64,000 nt of DNA from Hermodice carunculata. Its lineage: Eukaryota > Annelida > Polychaeta > Eunicida > Amphinomidae. Every line of letters starts with the position of its first letter. Within the stretch, counting starts at the first letter, position 1. The notes beneath the pieces are model-generated. The model searched no databases. It saw only the letters and a program-made list of their open reading frames with translations, and was not told the origin of the DNA. The stretch spans positions 89,100,562-89,164,561 of the forward strand of contig OZ026619.1 of assembly GCA_964020975.1 (NCBI GenBank), given 5' to 3'. Below are positions 11,131 through 21,790 of the stretch, piece after piece. Both the position numbers and the translations under genes were made by a program.

Positions 11131-13583
11131 GTGGAACCACCTGCTCACCCACCACTGCCCTAAAGCTGTATTAAAGAAGCTGGCGTTGAGTAAATGTAAA
11201 TATAGCCGAATTATGTTCGCATCGTTCACACAACACACAGTGTAATATCGAATTGGCTCCTTTGTTCTCATTTTAGTCTAAACATATGCAGTGTATTGCC
11301 TTCGATTTTGCTAGGTTGAACGTCGGTCGAGAATATCAGATCATACCGGACTTGCAACACTTTCAGTCTGCCCACTCCGAGCTGACCAGGCGATTGAATA
11401 TGCAGTCACAATGCAGACGTGAATCAGTCGGTTTGTGTGTCCTGCGGCTGACAAGGGTGCTCCAATGACAAAATACGGTCCTACATATTGTCTTCAAGAA
11501 AACCTGGTAAACATGATCCAGTCAGCATTATTTGCTACATTCTGTAATTTTGTGGGGTATAATTTTTGAGACATTTTGTGATTCTCAGTTGTTTCATCCA
11601 CCAGCTCTTTGGACAATCCTGTCACTAAGTGTGAAGTCCTTTCATGCATGGCCAATTGACAATTGCACACCTTTGCGCACATGTTTCTTTGGGATGGGGG
11701 TGGCAAGAGGTTTCAAAAGTAATAAAAGGGAAGTTACAGAAGCACAACTGAGCATGCGGCACTTTGTAACTTCAAGCTAATGTGAATGTGAAAAGTATAA
11801 TCTTACTGTTCGTGATATTGACCATCAAACAATGGATCCTATGTGCACCATTGAATAATTTGCATGCGGGCGCGGGATTTTGCAAGGTCGAGATACAAAT
11901 GTACCGTGTGATTTGTCACAGTCCGGTAAAACTTCCAGGCCTATTTACCAGATTGTGTACTTACCATAGAGCTAGTATTCGTATAATAACCCTATGGAAC
12001 TACTTTCAAATTTATGTCTGTGGCAACTTGGAGTTAACAGAGTGTAATTCCACTGGAGTTAGGTGGACATTCAATATCAGTGACAGTTTTGCGAGACAAA
12101 TGACTTCCATTTAATGCAGATGTGGCCGCTGCATCGGGTAAAAACAATGTGGCACCTATTTCCATTTTATTCATTCGTTTCAAAGTGGAGGAAGACCACG
12201 CAAATGACAACCCAGCAGCAAGCACTGTGTTATTCAAAAGTCGGCCTAAATAATTTATGCCACAGTTTTGATCTGAAAGGAAATAGAAGACGGGGGGGGG
12301 AGTGGGTAAATATCGTGGAGACAGTGAAGATTGCCCCGTGGGCACATCCACATGCGGGATACACACCAAAGTCGACTAGGCACAGGGGCTTGGTGACGAC
12401 AGTGCACTCAATGACGTCACATCGTGCTGTTGTTCGGACGAATAATACGTAAACAACACCCAAACGATAAATGACCCAATCAGGAGTCGTTTCTTGCATG
12501 CCAATATTACCTAGCTGAATAACTATAAAGAATATTGTAGAAGAGATGTCATGCAGCAGTGATGTCCAACATAACCAGATGAAATTTAATGAATGTCAAA
12601 AGGATACCACCATTGTTGAACTATTCAACAGAGTGTATTTTCCAAAATAACCACAGTTATCCTGAGTACATATATAAAGCTTCATATATCCGAAGCTCAC
12701 TTCACATCAAATTACAAATATGACTGCCAGGATATATATTTAAAAGTCATGGACACTACAGAAAGCCCCTCAAAATAATACCATACAGAGCGCAATTATA
12801 TAGTCTTAACTGTTGAGCAATCCCACAATAGAAATTAATTTGTCCATTTTAATTATGGAGCATCGTAAACTTCTTTTTCCACTGGATATATGGCATGTAC
12901 TGTGAACCTCCGTGAGTCTTGTTACCGTCGGTCCACTGTGGTTTCAAGTGTACTAATTATTAATATAAAGCAAATTCTAATTGTCCCATGATACGCTGCG
13001 GACATTGTGTAACATGCAGTACACTCTAACCAATATTGCATAATATACAGTTAATTATCAGAAGCTCTGTTGCTCCGAAGTTTTTTTAAATTTACCTCCG
13101 TCTGAAGGTTGGCAGACTTTATCACGGCAACACATTTGAATATAATGTAATTGCGGGCAGCAAATTTTATCAGGAGCGTTTCAAGTAAAATATTTTCAGT
13201 ACGATATTCAAAAACTGAAAAGATATGGAAGGATACTGATCAGATACACTACCGACAGGATTGTGCTCAACTTAAATCATTTTCCTTCATATATTCTTTG
13301 CAGTTTTTCGATATGATGTATGCAGATACGACTAAAATATTAGGCAGCATGCTTAATAATACACGTGATAAAATACCATCAGGTGAGATAGATAAACAAA
13401 TTAACAAATGTCTTAATGCATCTCAAATGCTCTAAATGAGTCACGTATGTGTTTTCACACAGGTATGTCAGGTCCATTTGTTTTTGTATCGGTCAAGCAC
13501 ATTTTACAATCAATGCCAACCATGGAGAAATAGAATTCCTTATCTATCCACATACGGCATGTTATATTATATACATTTTGCTC
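11131..13583. other. Intergenic stretch and possible 3' UTR of the minus-strand gene
   Basis: Apart from the doubtful frame at 11782 I recognise nothing coding. The part just below 13584 would be the 3' untranslated region of the minus-strand exon-array gene. I could not find a clear minus-strand AATAAA within the first few hundred bases. Confidence 0.4.
11782..12111 (+). other. Open frame with a signal-peptide-like start, uncertain
   Basis: The frame opens with GTG and has no in-frame ATG. It begins VKSIILLFVILTI and runs to ILCAP, which resembles a secretion signal with a cleavage site. About 80 residues with seven Cys, counting the one in ILCAP, and an NST glycosylation motif follow. No family is recognised. 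If real, it would need an upstream exon supplying the start; a chance frame is at least as likely. Confidence 0.12.
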
Positions 13584-14008
13584 TTAGTCCTTCTCTTGCT
13601 TTCTCACACAAGTTAACACTTTCATCAGCATGTAGATAATTGCTCTGTCTGACCGGGATGACTTGGCCACATCTTCATTCAACGTCTTGTTCTTGGGATC
13701 TGCGACATCCAGCAGGTCTTTGTTAACCCCTTCCAATACTTTTGTCACAACGAGGCTTTCACTCACCGATGCTGCGGCACCCCCAACTTTGATTGTTTCA
13801 GACTCTTTGTCGCCGCTCACTTCAGGCTTCGACTCTTTAGCAGGACTGCTGTCGCCCTCTTTGGCACCACTTGTCGATGGCTTCGAGGCTTCAGACGCCA
13901 CCTCACCTTTATCCTTTGAACTGTCCGCCTTTTTTTTATCATCATCATCATCGTCTTCCTTATCATCATCATCACTACTATCACTGCTATCACTACCATC
14001 ATCGGTAT
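13584..14008 (-). CDS. Terminal exon: acidic Asp/Ser-rich tail with stop codon
   Basis: The acceptor is ...gacgcag at 14009-14015 and the exon starts with AT, completing a split GAT codon (phase 1). It encodes about 141 residues. First comes TDDGSDSSDSSDDDDKEDDD, an Asp/Ser cluster that offers casein-kinase-2-like sites. A Lys/Glu/Ser/Pro stretch with ASKPSTSGAKEGDSSPAKES follows, and a final less biased region contains KVLEGVNKDLLDVADPKNK and ends VRKQEKD before TAA (13584-13586). The C-terminal 50 residues look foldable and may be the conserved part. There is no membrane segment. The run of GAT codons makes this a (ATC)-like simple sequence on the plus strand, but the reading frame and splice site argue that it is coding. 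Confidence 0.72.
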
Positions 14009-14388
14009 CTGCGTCACACCATAAAAATAACAATTTCATACAGACAACCGGTTTTTATTCTGCAGTGATTCATGTACGTTGAAACAAAATCAAACTGTCA
14101 ACGTAGTCAGTATCTACAAATGGCAATTGCACATTATTACAGGACCACAGTAGCACTTCTAAATGCACATATTTGATTCTCTTTACCATGGCAGCTCGTA
14201 CGGCTGAGTTGCTTGCCTTCATTTGGAATACTCAAAACTCCTAAACGTTTCAAAGTGGCTACCATTGCAGGAAAATTGACAAATTCGTTTTCTTTTCAGA
14301 TATGAAATCGATAGCACAGGCCTGCATACATCACAAAAACTTGTTTGTCTGTTTGTTTGGTGGGTTGGTACTGATTTATAACTCTTAC

Positions 14389-14445
14389 CTTTCATTACTT
14401 CAGCTGCTTTCTTGGCAAGCTCAGACACTGCTGCATCCTTCTCTT
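14389..14445 (-). CDS. Exon B1 (57 bp, 19-residue helix)
   Basis: Bounded by tttattcag acceptor and G|gtaagag donor, phase 1-1. It encodes an EEKDAAVSELAKKAAEVMK segment, an amphipathic Ala/Glu/Lys helix. It matches B2 and B3 in length, phase and the xxVSExAxxAAEx(M/L) pattern. It splices directly to the acidic terminal exon. Confidence 0.72.
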
Positions 14446-15683
14446 CTGAATAAACAGACATAAAACCTTATGGGTAATTTTCACCTAGACGGGCACGAGC
14501 GGCAGTAAAGACATTTGGCCACATTTTTTTTTCTGTCACGGCGCCCTTTCTGAGAAAAGGGCCGTGAATATGAAAGTATTTGCAAATAATAGTTCAAATG
14601 TATCGTAACCGGGATACTCAAATTACAGATTCGACATTTTATTTCACGATCAACATTCATTATTTTCTACAAAGCAAACATTGAAAAATACAGCAGTGGT
14701 AAAGTAAATAACAAAAGTGCATATACCTCTATGCCACGTTATGTAAACAACACATAATCAGGGATACAAACGTAACTTTTTATGAGGGATATTGCTAGTG
14801 CTTCCACAATTAATAATAATGACCAACACATAATATGTATTTCCCGAAAAAATCAAACTTTCTGTTATTGACTATACTTTTAAATAAACAGCGCACGCTA
14901 AATGTAACTTGTTCTACACTGTAAGTCTGATGTTTGGTGCATTTATATGACTCGGGCCATGGTTTTTAATCATTTTTTTATTGCTTGACATATAATGCGC
15001 TAATATTTTTGTCATATTGCCTCTGATGTTGCATAATATGTTAAACGTCTGATTTGTTGAGAAAAAAAATGCGCATCATATTCTGACAGGAATTAAGCAA
15101 TTATTGAACTAGATTGTGTACCCGATGTCTGATTACCACTCCCAAAATGACGGAATAACTTTCTTGCGCCATTGCTGCTTTGCTTTAAGCAGCAACAGAT
15201 TGCTTGTCTGGGTTTTGTAGAAATCCGACCTCCGCAATAAATCTGTTTATTTAAACACCGAAATGCGCCGACTTTTTACTGTTGCGGTTACCTCACTTAA
15301 TCTTGTCACTTAGGACATTACCCCATAACTTTTCAATTGCAGCTCTCATCATTTTAAATTTAAATTTAAGCATATTTATTTATTCTGGATAGCCCAAAAG
15401 TCAACACAATGGCTAATACAGTGGGTTCTCTCGGACATTCACCCTCGAGGACTGAGTCACCAGCTTTACAAAGACACTCTGGGTACAATGCACCCACAGA
15501 GCGCCAAGGAAACTGTTGACTCATGACATTTTAATCTTTTATGGCAAAAGGGGATCAGTCGTTATTCACTACAATGTACGATAGCTGTTAATCTTTGGTG
15601 GTAAAAAGTTGTGTACTGACAAATTGACGTTACGTCCCCTAGGGTTTCGGCACACAGTCATTGACATTGATCGTGTTTCGTAC
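14446..15683 (-). other. Intron between exons A1 and B1
   Basis: About 1.24 kb, the longest intron in the visible gene. It contains no recognisable A or B exon and no known repeat. The other introns are 230-740 bp and mostly made of the repeated unit. Confidence 0.6.
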
Positions 15684-15821
15684 CTTTTGCCTTTGCGTCT
15701 TTATTTCCTTCTGCCTCAGGTGCGTCAGATGGTGGGGTTGACGGTGTTGGTACAGGTTCCTCTTTAACCTCTTTAGTTTCTGTCTTGACCCCATTTGACG
15801 TTTTGGTGGTTGCGGGGGTTT
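15684..15821 (-). CDS. Exon A1 (138 bp linker)
   Basis: Acceptor gtatttcag, donor AAAAG|gtacg, phase 1-1, 46 residues. It starts ETPATTKTSNGVKTETKEVK, continues with a Glu/Pro/Thr stretch containing TPSTPPSDAPEAEGNKDAK, and ends AK. This is low-complexity, positively and negatively charged, probably disordered sequence. It carries the 18-bp segment (SNGVKT region) that A3-A6 lack. Confidence 0.75.
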
Positions 15822-16256
15822 CTGAAATACGTATATGTATATGCATATTTGCATGAATGAATGTGTGCATTCACAGGTCGATTCACTGCATCAATCATAA
15901 ATTTGTGCCTTTAACAGGGCAAAATAAAACACCATAAAAGGCTTGATTGAATCACGAATGTAAAGGAGACAAAGGGTTAAAGTGATGGACATGTGTACAA
16001 TTACATGTTTACAGGTTCCTTGATTTCTGTTTAGAAGGCAAGAGAAATATAGATTACAGCCGGAAAGTGCAATGACACGTCTTCAGTTTACAATGAAGTT
16101 TTGCATAAAATAAATAGATTATGAATAGCGGAGTGAAACCCTCATGCTTTAAGCAGGGTCCTAGATTATTTGTTTTCCAAATTCGAATTACAAAATGAAA
16201 ATCAGACCCATAATGATGGTGCATAGTTCCTGTCCATGGTTTAGTTGGTCTCTTAC

Positions 16257-16313
16257 CTGCCAGAACCTCAGCTGCCCGGTTTGCCAGTTCAGACACCAAT
16301 TTATATTTTTCCT
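16257..16313 (-). CDS. Exon B2 (57 bp, 19-residue helix)
   Basis: Acceptor attgccag, donor GCAG|gtaagag, phase 1-1. It encodes EEKYKLVSELANRAAEVLA. The surrounding intron shows the ancestral unit that still contains a B exon, which is missing from the units around A3-A5. Confidence 0.75.
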
Positions 16314-16546
16314 CTGGCAATAAAGCAAATAAAGATTTCACGGTCATGGCTTAAGAACTTTTAAGTTTTAAATTACTAACGGGGAAAGGTCATGTTGCGT
16401 AACCATTTTCGAACTTAACTGAAAAAAAATCTCTCGGTTAATTTTATGAGAATTTTTCATAGACAGATTGATGCCTCACCGTGACAGAATGTTGTGAGGT
16501 GTGGGTTTAGGCACACAGTCATTGACATACACCGTTTTTTCCATAC

Positions 16547-16684
16547 CTTTTGACTTTGCGTCTTTGTTTTCTTCTGCTTTAGGTGCATCAGATGGTGGGG
16601 TTGATGGCACTGGTGTAGGTTCTTCTTTAACATCTTTAGTTTCTGTCGTCTCCCCACTTGACGTTTTGGTGGTTTCTGGAGTTT
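16547..16684 (-). CDS. Exon A2 (138 bp linker)
   Basis: Acceptor gtctttcag, donor AAAAG|gtatgg, phase 1-1, 46 residues. It opens ETPETTKTSSGETTETKDVK and ends with TPPSDAPKAEENKDAKSK. It aligns with A1 along its whole length with scattered replacements. Confidence 0.75.
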
Positions 16685-17271
16685 CTGAAAGACGTTTGTT
16701 TTTGTATATGCCTATATATATATGAATACATGCGTCTATTTTACATTACATGTCAATTCACTTAGTCAATCATAAATTTTTGCCTTTAACAGAGCAAAAT
16801 AAAACACTATAAGAGGTTTTATTAAATCACGAACGTAAAGGAGACAAAAGGTCAAGTGGTGTACATGTAGCATTACATGCTAACAAGTTCTGCGATCTTT
16901 GTTTACTAGGTGAAAAAAAAATTACAGCCCAGATTGTGCAAGGGCACGTCATCAGTTCACGATGAAGTTTTGTATAAGATAAACAGATTAGGAATGGCAG
17001 ACCCAAGCTATCATGCTGTAATCAGGTTTCTAGATTATGTTTTTTACTTTAATTCAAATGACAAAATAAAAACCAGACCTGTATGAAAGTCATGCAGCGC
17101 AACCGTTTGCGAACTCAACTGAATACAATATTCCCCTCGATTAATTTTACAAAAATTTATTCTGTTAAAAATCCTTTCATCAAGAGCTAGATGCCCCTTC
17201 GTGAAAAGATTTTTTTTTTGGCGTTACGTCCACAGAGGCACACAATCATTGACATTAACCATGTTGCGTAC

Positions 17272-17391
17272 CTTTTGCCTTGGCGTCTTTATTTCCTTCT
17301 GCTTTAGGTTCGTCAGATGGTGGGGTTGAAGGTGTTGGTGTCGTATCTCCTTTAACATCTTTAGTTTCTGTTTTGGTGGGTTCAGGAGTTT
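17272..17391 (-). CDS. Exon A3 (120 bp linker)
   Basis: Acceptor gtatttcag, donor AAAAG|gtacg, phase 1-1, 40 residues. It begins ETPEPTKTETKDVKGDTTPT and ends TPPSDEPKAEGNKDAKAK. Compared with A1 and A2 it lacks six codons after PTKT. It is protein-identical to A4 and A5, with a visible difference (ttagtt versus tttgtt on the plus strand) that is synonymous. Confidence 0.75.
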
Positions 17392-17982
17392 CTGAAATAC
17401 GTTTATGTGTATATGCATATATGTATGAATGCATGTGTGTATTTGCATTATATATCGATTCATTCAGTCAATCATAAATTTGTGCCTTTAACAGAGCAAA
17501 ATAAAACGCCATAAGAGGCTTTATTAAATCACCAACGTAAAGGAGACAAAAGGATAAGTGGTGTATATGCATTACATGTTTACAGGTTCGGCGATCTTTG
17601 TTTAAGAGTTGAGAAATAAGTCATTGTTACAGCCTAGAAAGTTCAATGACATGTCATCAGTTGACGATGAAGTTTTGCATAAAATAAATAGATTAGGGAA
17701 ATGGCAGAGCCAAATTATCATGCTTTAATCGTGTTCGAATTTTTGAATTACTTTTTGTTGAATTCAAGTGGAAAAATAAAAATCAGACCTATAAGAAAGG
17801 TTGGGCAGCGCAATCATTTGCGAGCTCAACTGAATACAATATTCCCGTCGGTTAATTTTACAAAAATTTATTCTGTTAAAAATTGTTTCATCAAGAGCTA
17901 GATGCCCCTTCGTGAAAACATTTTTTTTTTTGCGTTACGTTCACAGAGGCACACAATCATTGACATTAACCATGTTGCGTAC

Positions 17983-18102
17983 CTTTTGCCTTGGCGTCTT
18001 TATTTCCTTCTGCTTTAGGTTCGTCAGATGGTGGGGTTGAAGGTGTTGGTGTCGTATCTCCTTTAACATCTTTTGTTTCTGTTTTGGTGGGTTCAGGAGT
18101 TT
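17983..18102 (-). CDS. Exon A4 (120 bp linker)
   Basis: Same splice sites, phase and protein as A3. It is the middle unit of the 711-bp amplification. Confidence 0.75.
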
Positions 18103-18693
18103 CTGAAATACGTTTATGTGTATATGCATACATGTATGGATGCATGTGTGTATTTGCATTATATATCGATTCATTCAGTCAATCATAAATTTGTGCCTTT
18201 AACAGAGCAAAACAAAACGCCATAAGAGGCTTTATTAAATCACCAACGTAAAGGAGACAAAAGGATAAGTGGTGTATATGCATTACATGTTTACAGGTTC
18301 GGCGATCTTTGTTTAAGAGTTGAGAAATAAGTCATTGTTACAGCCTAGAAAGTTCAATGACATGTCATCAGTTGACGATGAAGTTTTGCATAAAATAAAT
18401 AGATTAGGGAAATGGCAGAGCCAAATTATCATGCTTTAATCATGTTCGAATTTTTGAATTACTTTTTGTTGAATTCAAGTGGAAAAATAAAAATCAGACC
18501 TATAAGAAAGGTTGGGCAGCGCAATCATTTGCGAGCTCAACTGAATACAATATTCCCGTCGGTTAATTTTACAAAAATTTATTCTGTTAAAAATCGTTTC
18601 ATCAAGAGCTAGATGCCCCTTCGTGAAAAGATTTTTTTTTTGGCGTTACGTTCACAGAGGCACACAATCATTGACATTAACCATGTTGCGTAC

Positions 18694-18813
18694 CTTTTGC
18701 CTTGGCGTCTTTATTTCCTTCTGCTTTAGGTTCGTCAGATGGTGGGGTTGAAGGTGTTGGTGTCGTATCTCCTTTAACATCTTTTGTTTCTGTTTTGGTG
18801 GGTTCAGGAGTTT
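18694..18813 (-). CDS. Exon A5 (120 bp linker)
   Basis: Same splice sites, phase and protein as A3 and A4, and it shares the A4 synonymous variant, so A4 and A5 are probably the most recent pair. Confidence 0.75.
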
Positions 18814-19411
18814 CTGAAATACGTTTATGTGTATATGCATATATGTATGAATGCATGTGTGTATTTGCATTATATATCGATTCATTCAGTCAATCATAAA
18901 TTTGTGCCTTAAACAGAGCAAAATAAAACGCCATCAGAGGCTTTATTAAATCACCAACGTAAAGGAGACAAAAGGATAAGTGGTGTATATGCATTACATG
19001 TTTACAGGTTCGGCGATCTTTGTTTAAGAGTTGAGAAATAAGTCATTGTTACAGCCTAGAAAGTTCAATGACATGTCATCAGTTGACGATGAAGTTTTGC
19101 ATAAAATAAATAGATTAGGGAAACGGCAGAGCCAAATAATCATGCTTTAATCAGGTTCGAATTTTTTAACTACTTTTTGTTTACAAAATAAAATAAAATG
19201 GAAAAATAAAAATCAGACCTATAAGAAAGGTTAGGCAGCGCAATCATTTGCGAACCCAAATGAATACAATATTCCCCTCGGTTAATTTTACGAAAATTTA
19301 TTATGTGAAAAACCCTTTCATGAAGAGTCAGATGCTTCTCCGTGAAAACATTTTTTTTTTGCGTTACGTCCACAGAGGCACACTATCATTGACATTAACC
19401 ATGTTGCGTAC

Positions 19412-19531
19412 CTTTTGCCTTTGCGTCTTTATTTCCTTCTGCTTTAGGTGCGTCAGATGGTGGGGTTGACGGTGTTGGTGTAGCTTCCTCTTTAACCTTT
19501 TCAGGTTCTGTTTTGGTGGTTTCGGGAGATT
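19412..19531 (-). CDS. Exon A6 (120 bp linker)
   Basis: Acceptor gtattccag, donor AAAAG|gtacg, phase 1-1, 40 residues. It reads ESPETTKTEPEKVKEEATPT at the start and TPPSDAPKAEGNKDAKAK at the end. It has the short form of A3-A5 but a diverged first half closer in style to A1. Confidence 0.75.
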
Positions 19532-19981
19532 CTGGAATACGTTCATGTGTATATGCATATATGTATGAACACATGAGTGTATTTACATTATATGTCGTTT
19601 CATTCTATCAATCATAAATTTGTACTTTTAGGAGAACAAAAATCAAAACACCATGAGGGGCTTCATGACACCATTAATGTAAAGGATACAAGAAGCAAAG
19701 TAATGTACATATAATATAGAATTACAGGTTTCCAGGTGCGCTGATCTTTGTTATCGAGGTAAAGGAAATATTAATGACAGCACGGAAAGTACAATGACAT
19801 GTCATCAATTCAAGATGTAGCTTTGCATAAAATAAATGGACAAGAAATAACAGAGTCAAACCATCATGCATTCATCAGGTTCCTTTATTGCTATTTTTTA
19901 AATTCAAAGCACAAAATAAAAATCAGACTTATAAATGATGATGCGTGGATCGTGTCCACAGTTCAATAATTGGTCTCTTAC

Positions 19982-20038
19982 CTGCCATTATCTCAGCTGC
20001 CTTCTTTGCCTGTTCAGACACCAATTTAGATCTGTGTT
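19982..20038 (-). CDS. Exon B3 (57 bp, 19-residue helix)
   Basis: Acceptor tatttccag, donor GCAG|gtaagag, phase 1-1. It encodes EHRSKLVSEQAKKAAEIMA. It is the most upstream exon I can place. The homologous intron sequence continues to about 20215 and then stops, so the next exon upstream is of another kind or outside the window. Confidence 0.7.
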
Positions 20039-20215
20039 CTGGAAATACAGCAAATATACTTTCACGACCGGGTTTGAAGTTTTAAATTACTAACGGTAAA
20101 AGTCATGTTGCGTAACCATTTGCGAAGTTAACTGAATTCAGTTGTCCCCTTGGTTTATTTTATGAAAATTTATTTTGTTAATAATTCTTTCATGAAGAGG
20201 TCGGTGCCTCGAAAG

Positions 20216-21179
20216 CTAGCCTCTTCTTACTACTTCCGTCGTCTTATATCTAGAATTTTCACATGCATACTTGCTCATCAACAACCGGTAAGTTAGCATG
20301 TACTCTCTTTGTCACTTCTTGAAGCTTGGCCTCCAAGGCAGACGGAGCTCCCCATCATCTCGATCACATCTGCGGAGTAGGGAAAACACGGAGATTGGTC
20401 TGCTTTAATAGCAGCAACTTATTTCTGCATTGTCACCGGATGTTGCTGACAGCATTACAGAGAATATAGACCACAAAAATGCCCAGGTTATCTCCTGAAC
20501 AGGACCTCAGAGGCCACGGTATACGGAAGAAAGGTATCGGTATTGTCTTCTAAAACTTTCTTGTAAAAGGTCAAGAAATATCGGACATCAAAGGCGTATT
20601 TGAACTCTGATTTTCAGATTGAAGATATTCTAATTAGTATTCGCCTCTTTGCCAAAAATATCGTCCTTTGCGCCTGTCACGCTTGTAGTTCCTAGGTCAA
20701 GAACGGACTGAACTATATTAAACTTATGATCATATATGCATATTCTATAGTCTTTTTATCACTCTGTCCATATATCCCTATAATGACTTGTCAAGTTTCT
20801 GCTTTTGCAAGTTGTTACTTCTATCATAGAAGCTCATTTTGCCCTACCTGATATATGAATCTGCTCTCCTACCTATCAACTTCCTTGCTGCAAGCTTTTT
20901 TTGTTTTGAGATTTTGTGTAATTTCAAGGTATGTTTATGAGATTTAGATGCACGTCCCGAATTCAAACAGTCTCTGTACATTTCTAATGATACATAACCA
21001 AACATATTAGCCTGTTGAATATTGAAATACTAGTGCAAGTAATAACGTATGTGTATAAATTCTTTACCTAAACTTATGATGACAGAAATCTCATCAAACT
21101 TAATGGTGATGTAATTCTGATGCCCCTTTAACATTTTTAGTCAATATGTCATGTTCAAGTGATGTTAGCGCACCTGACT
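20216..21179. other. No feature recognised
   Basis: Unique-looking sequence upstream of the exon array. It could be intron or 5' flank of the minus-strand gene. No exon with matching phase-1 splice sites was found. Confidence 0.5.
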
Positions 21180-21790
21180 TGTCAGTCAACTAAACTTACA
21201 GGATTGTCAATCGTCCGTCTGTCTGCTCACGACTTGTACAAAACCGTTTGTCAGATCCTCTTCAAACTTGGTGGGATCTACCTTTGATCGGTCTTTACCA
21301 AATTTGTTCAACTGGTCATGCTCCAATGTTTTTTGGATTTTTTTCTTTTTAATTTTTTGGGCAGAATCCACAAAAATCATCCCCGAACCCTCTTAGACAA
21401 TTGCTTTTAAATTGCACAGAGTCGCGTCTACGGACACATACACCTTGGTTTGCTCAACGGGTTGCGCTGTGATTCTATTTTTCACTAATTTTGAGTGGTT
21501 TTCTATTTTTGACTTCTCCAAAATATCACTTAGATTGTTCTGAAACGTGGCAGAAATGTGGCTCGCGGAAGGGTCAAACAAAGTCATTCATCAGGTGGTG
21601 GTGCTTTGGATCCCTGATTTTTAACGAATTTTTCAATAGAGATTACAATGGCAATTCACATTTTTATTTCTACAAAACCATCGCTCAGATTCACTTTAAA
21701 TTTGGTGGGGGTATACTTTAGGTGGGTCCCTGTTGGTTTTATTCAAGTGGTCACGCTCCAGTGAGTATTCAACTTTTTAAAATATTTTTC
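21180..21790 (+). repeat. Dispersed repeat R2, copy 2
   Basis: Contains about three diverged units with ctcttcaaacttggtggg, a ggtctttaccaaatttgttc block, tggtcatgctcca, and a T-rich tract without a TTTA expansion. It begins just after a cacctgacttgtcagtcaac motif resembling the palindromic edge of R4. Confidence 0.5.

Larger units (their letters stand above)
17100..19420 (-). repeat. Tandem 711-bp units carrying exons A3-A6
   Basis: A-exon starts fall at 17272, 17983, 18694 and 19412, spacings of 711, 711 and 718 bp. Introns and exons of the first three units are nearly identical, including aggcacacaatcattgac before each exon and tcatcaagagctagatgcc further on. The A6 unit is more diverged. 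In these units the intron part that holds a B exon around 16200-16370 and 19980-20100 is absent. Confidence 0.9.
13584..20038 (-). other. Host gene with tandem phase-1 exon array (visible 3' part)
   Basis: Ten exons can be laid out in transcription order from the right: B3, A6, A5, A4, A3, A2, B2, A1, B1 and a terminal exon with the stop. All have AG acceptors and GT donors. Every internal exon is a multiple of 3 bp and enters and leaves at phase 1, so any of them can be skipped in frame. The spliced visible part would encode about 450 residues: alternating flexible Pro/Thr/Lys/Glu linkers and short Ala/Glu/Lys helices, then an Asp/Ser-rich acidic tail. I do not recognise the family. Composition recalls PEVK-like, neurofilament-tail or treacle/Nopp140-like proteins, but no diagnostic domain is present. 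The start codon and promoter are not identified: the repeat unit stops near 20215 and I find no convincing exon between there and the window end. Confidence 0.75.

Noticed and set aside
20290-20400. Possible upstream exon of the exon-array gene with a coiled-coil-like ALEAKLQEVTKRVHANLP
   Set aside because: In the required phase the candidate acceptor leads straight into a stop, and no good donor follows.
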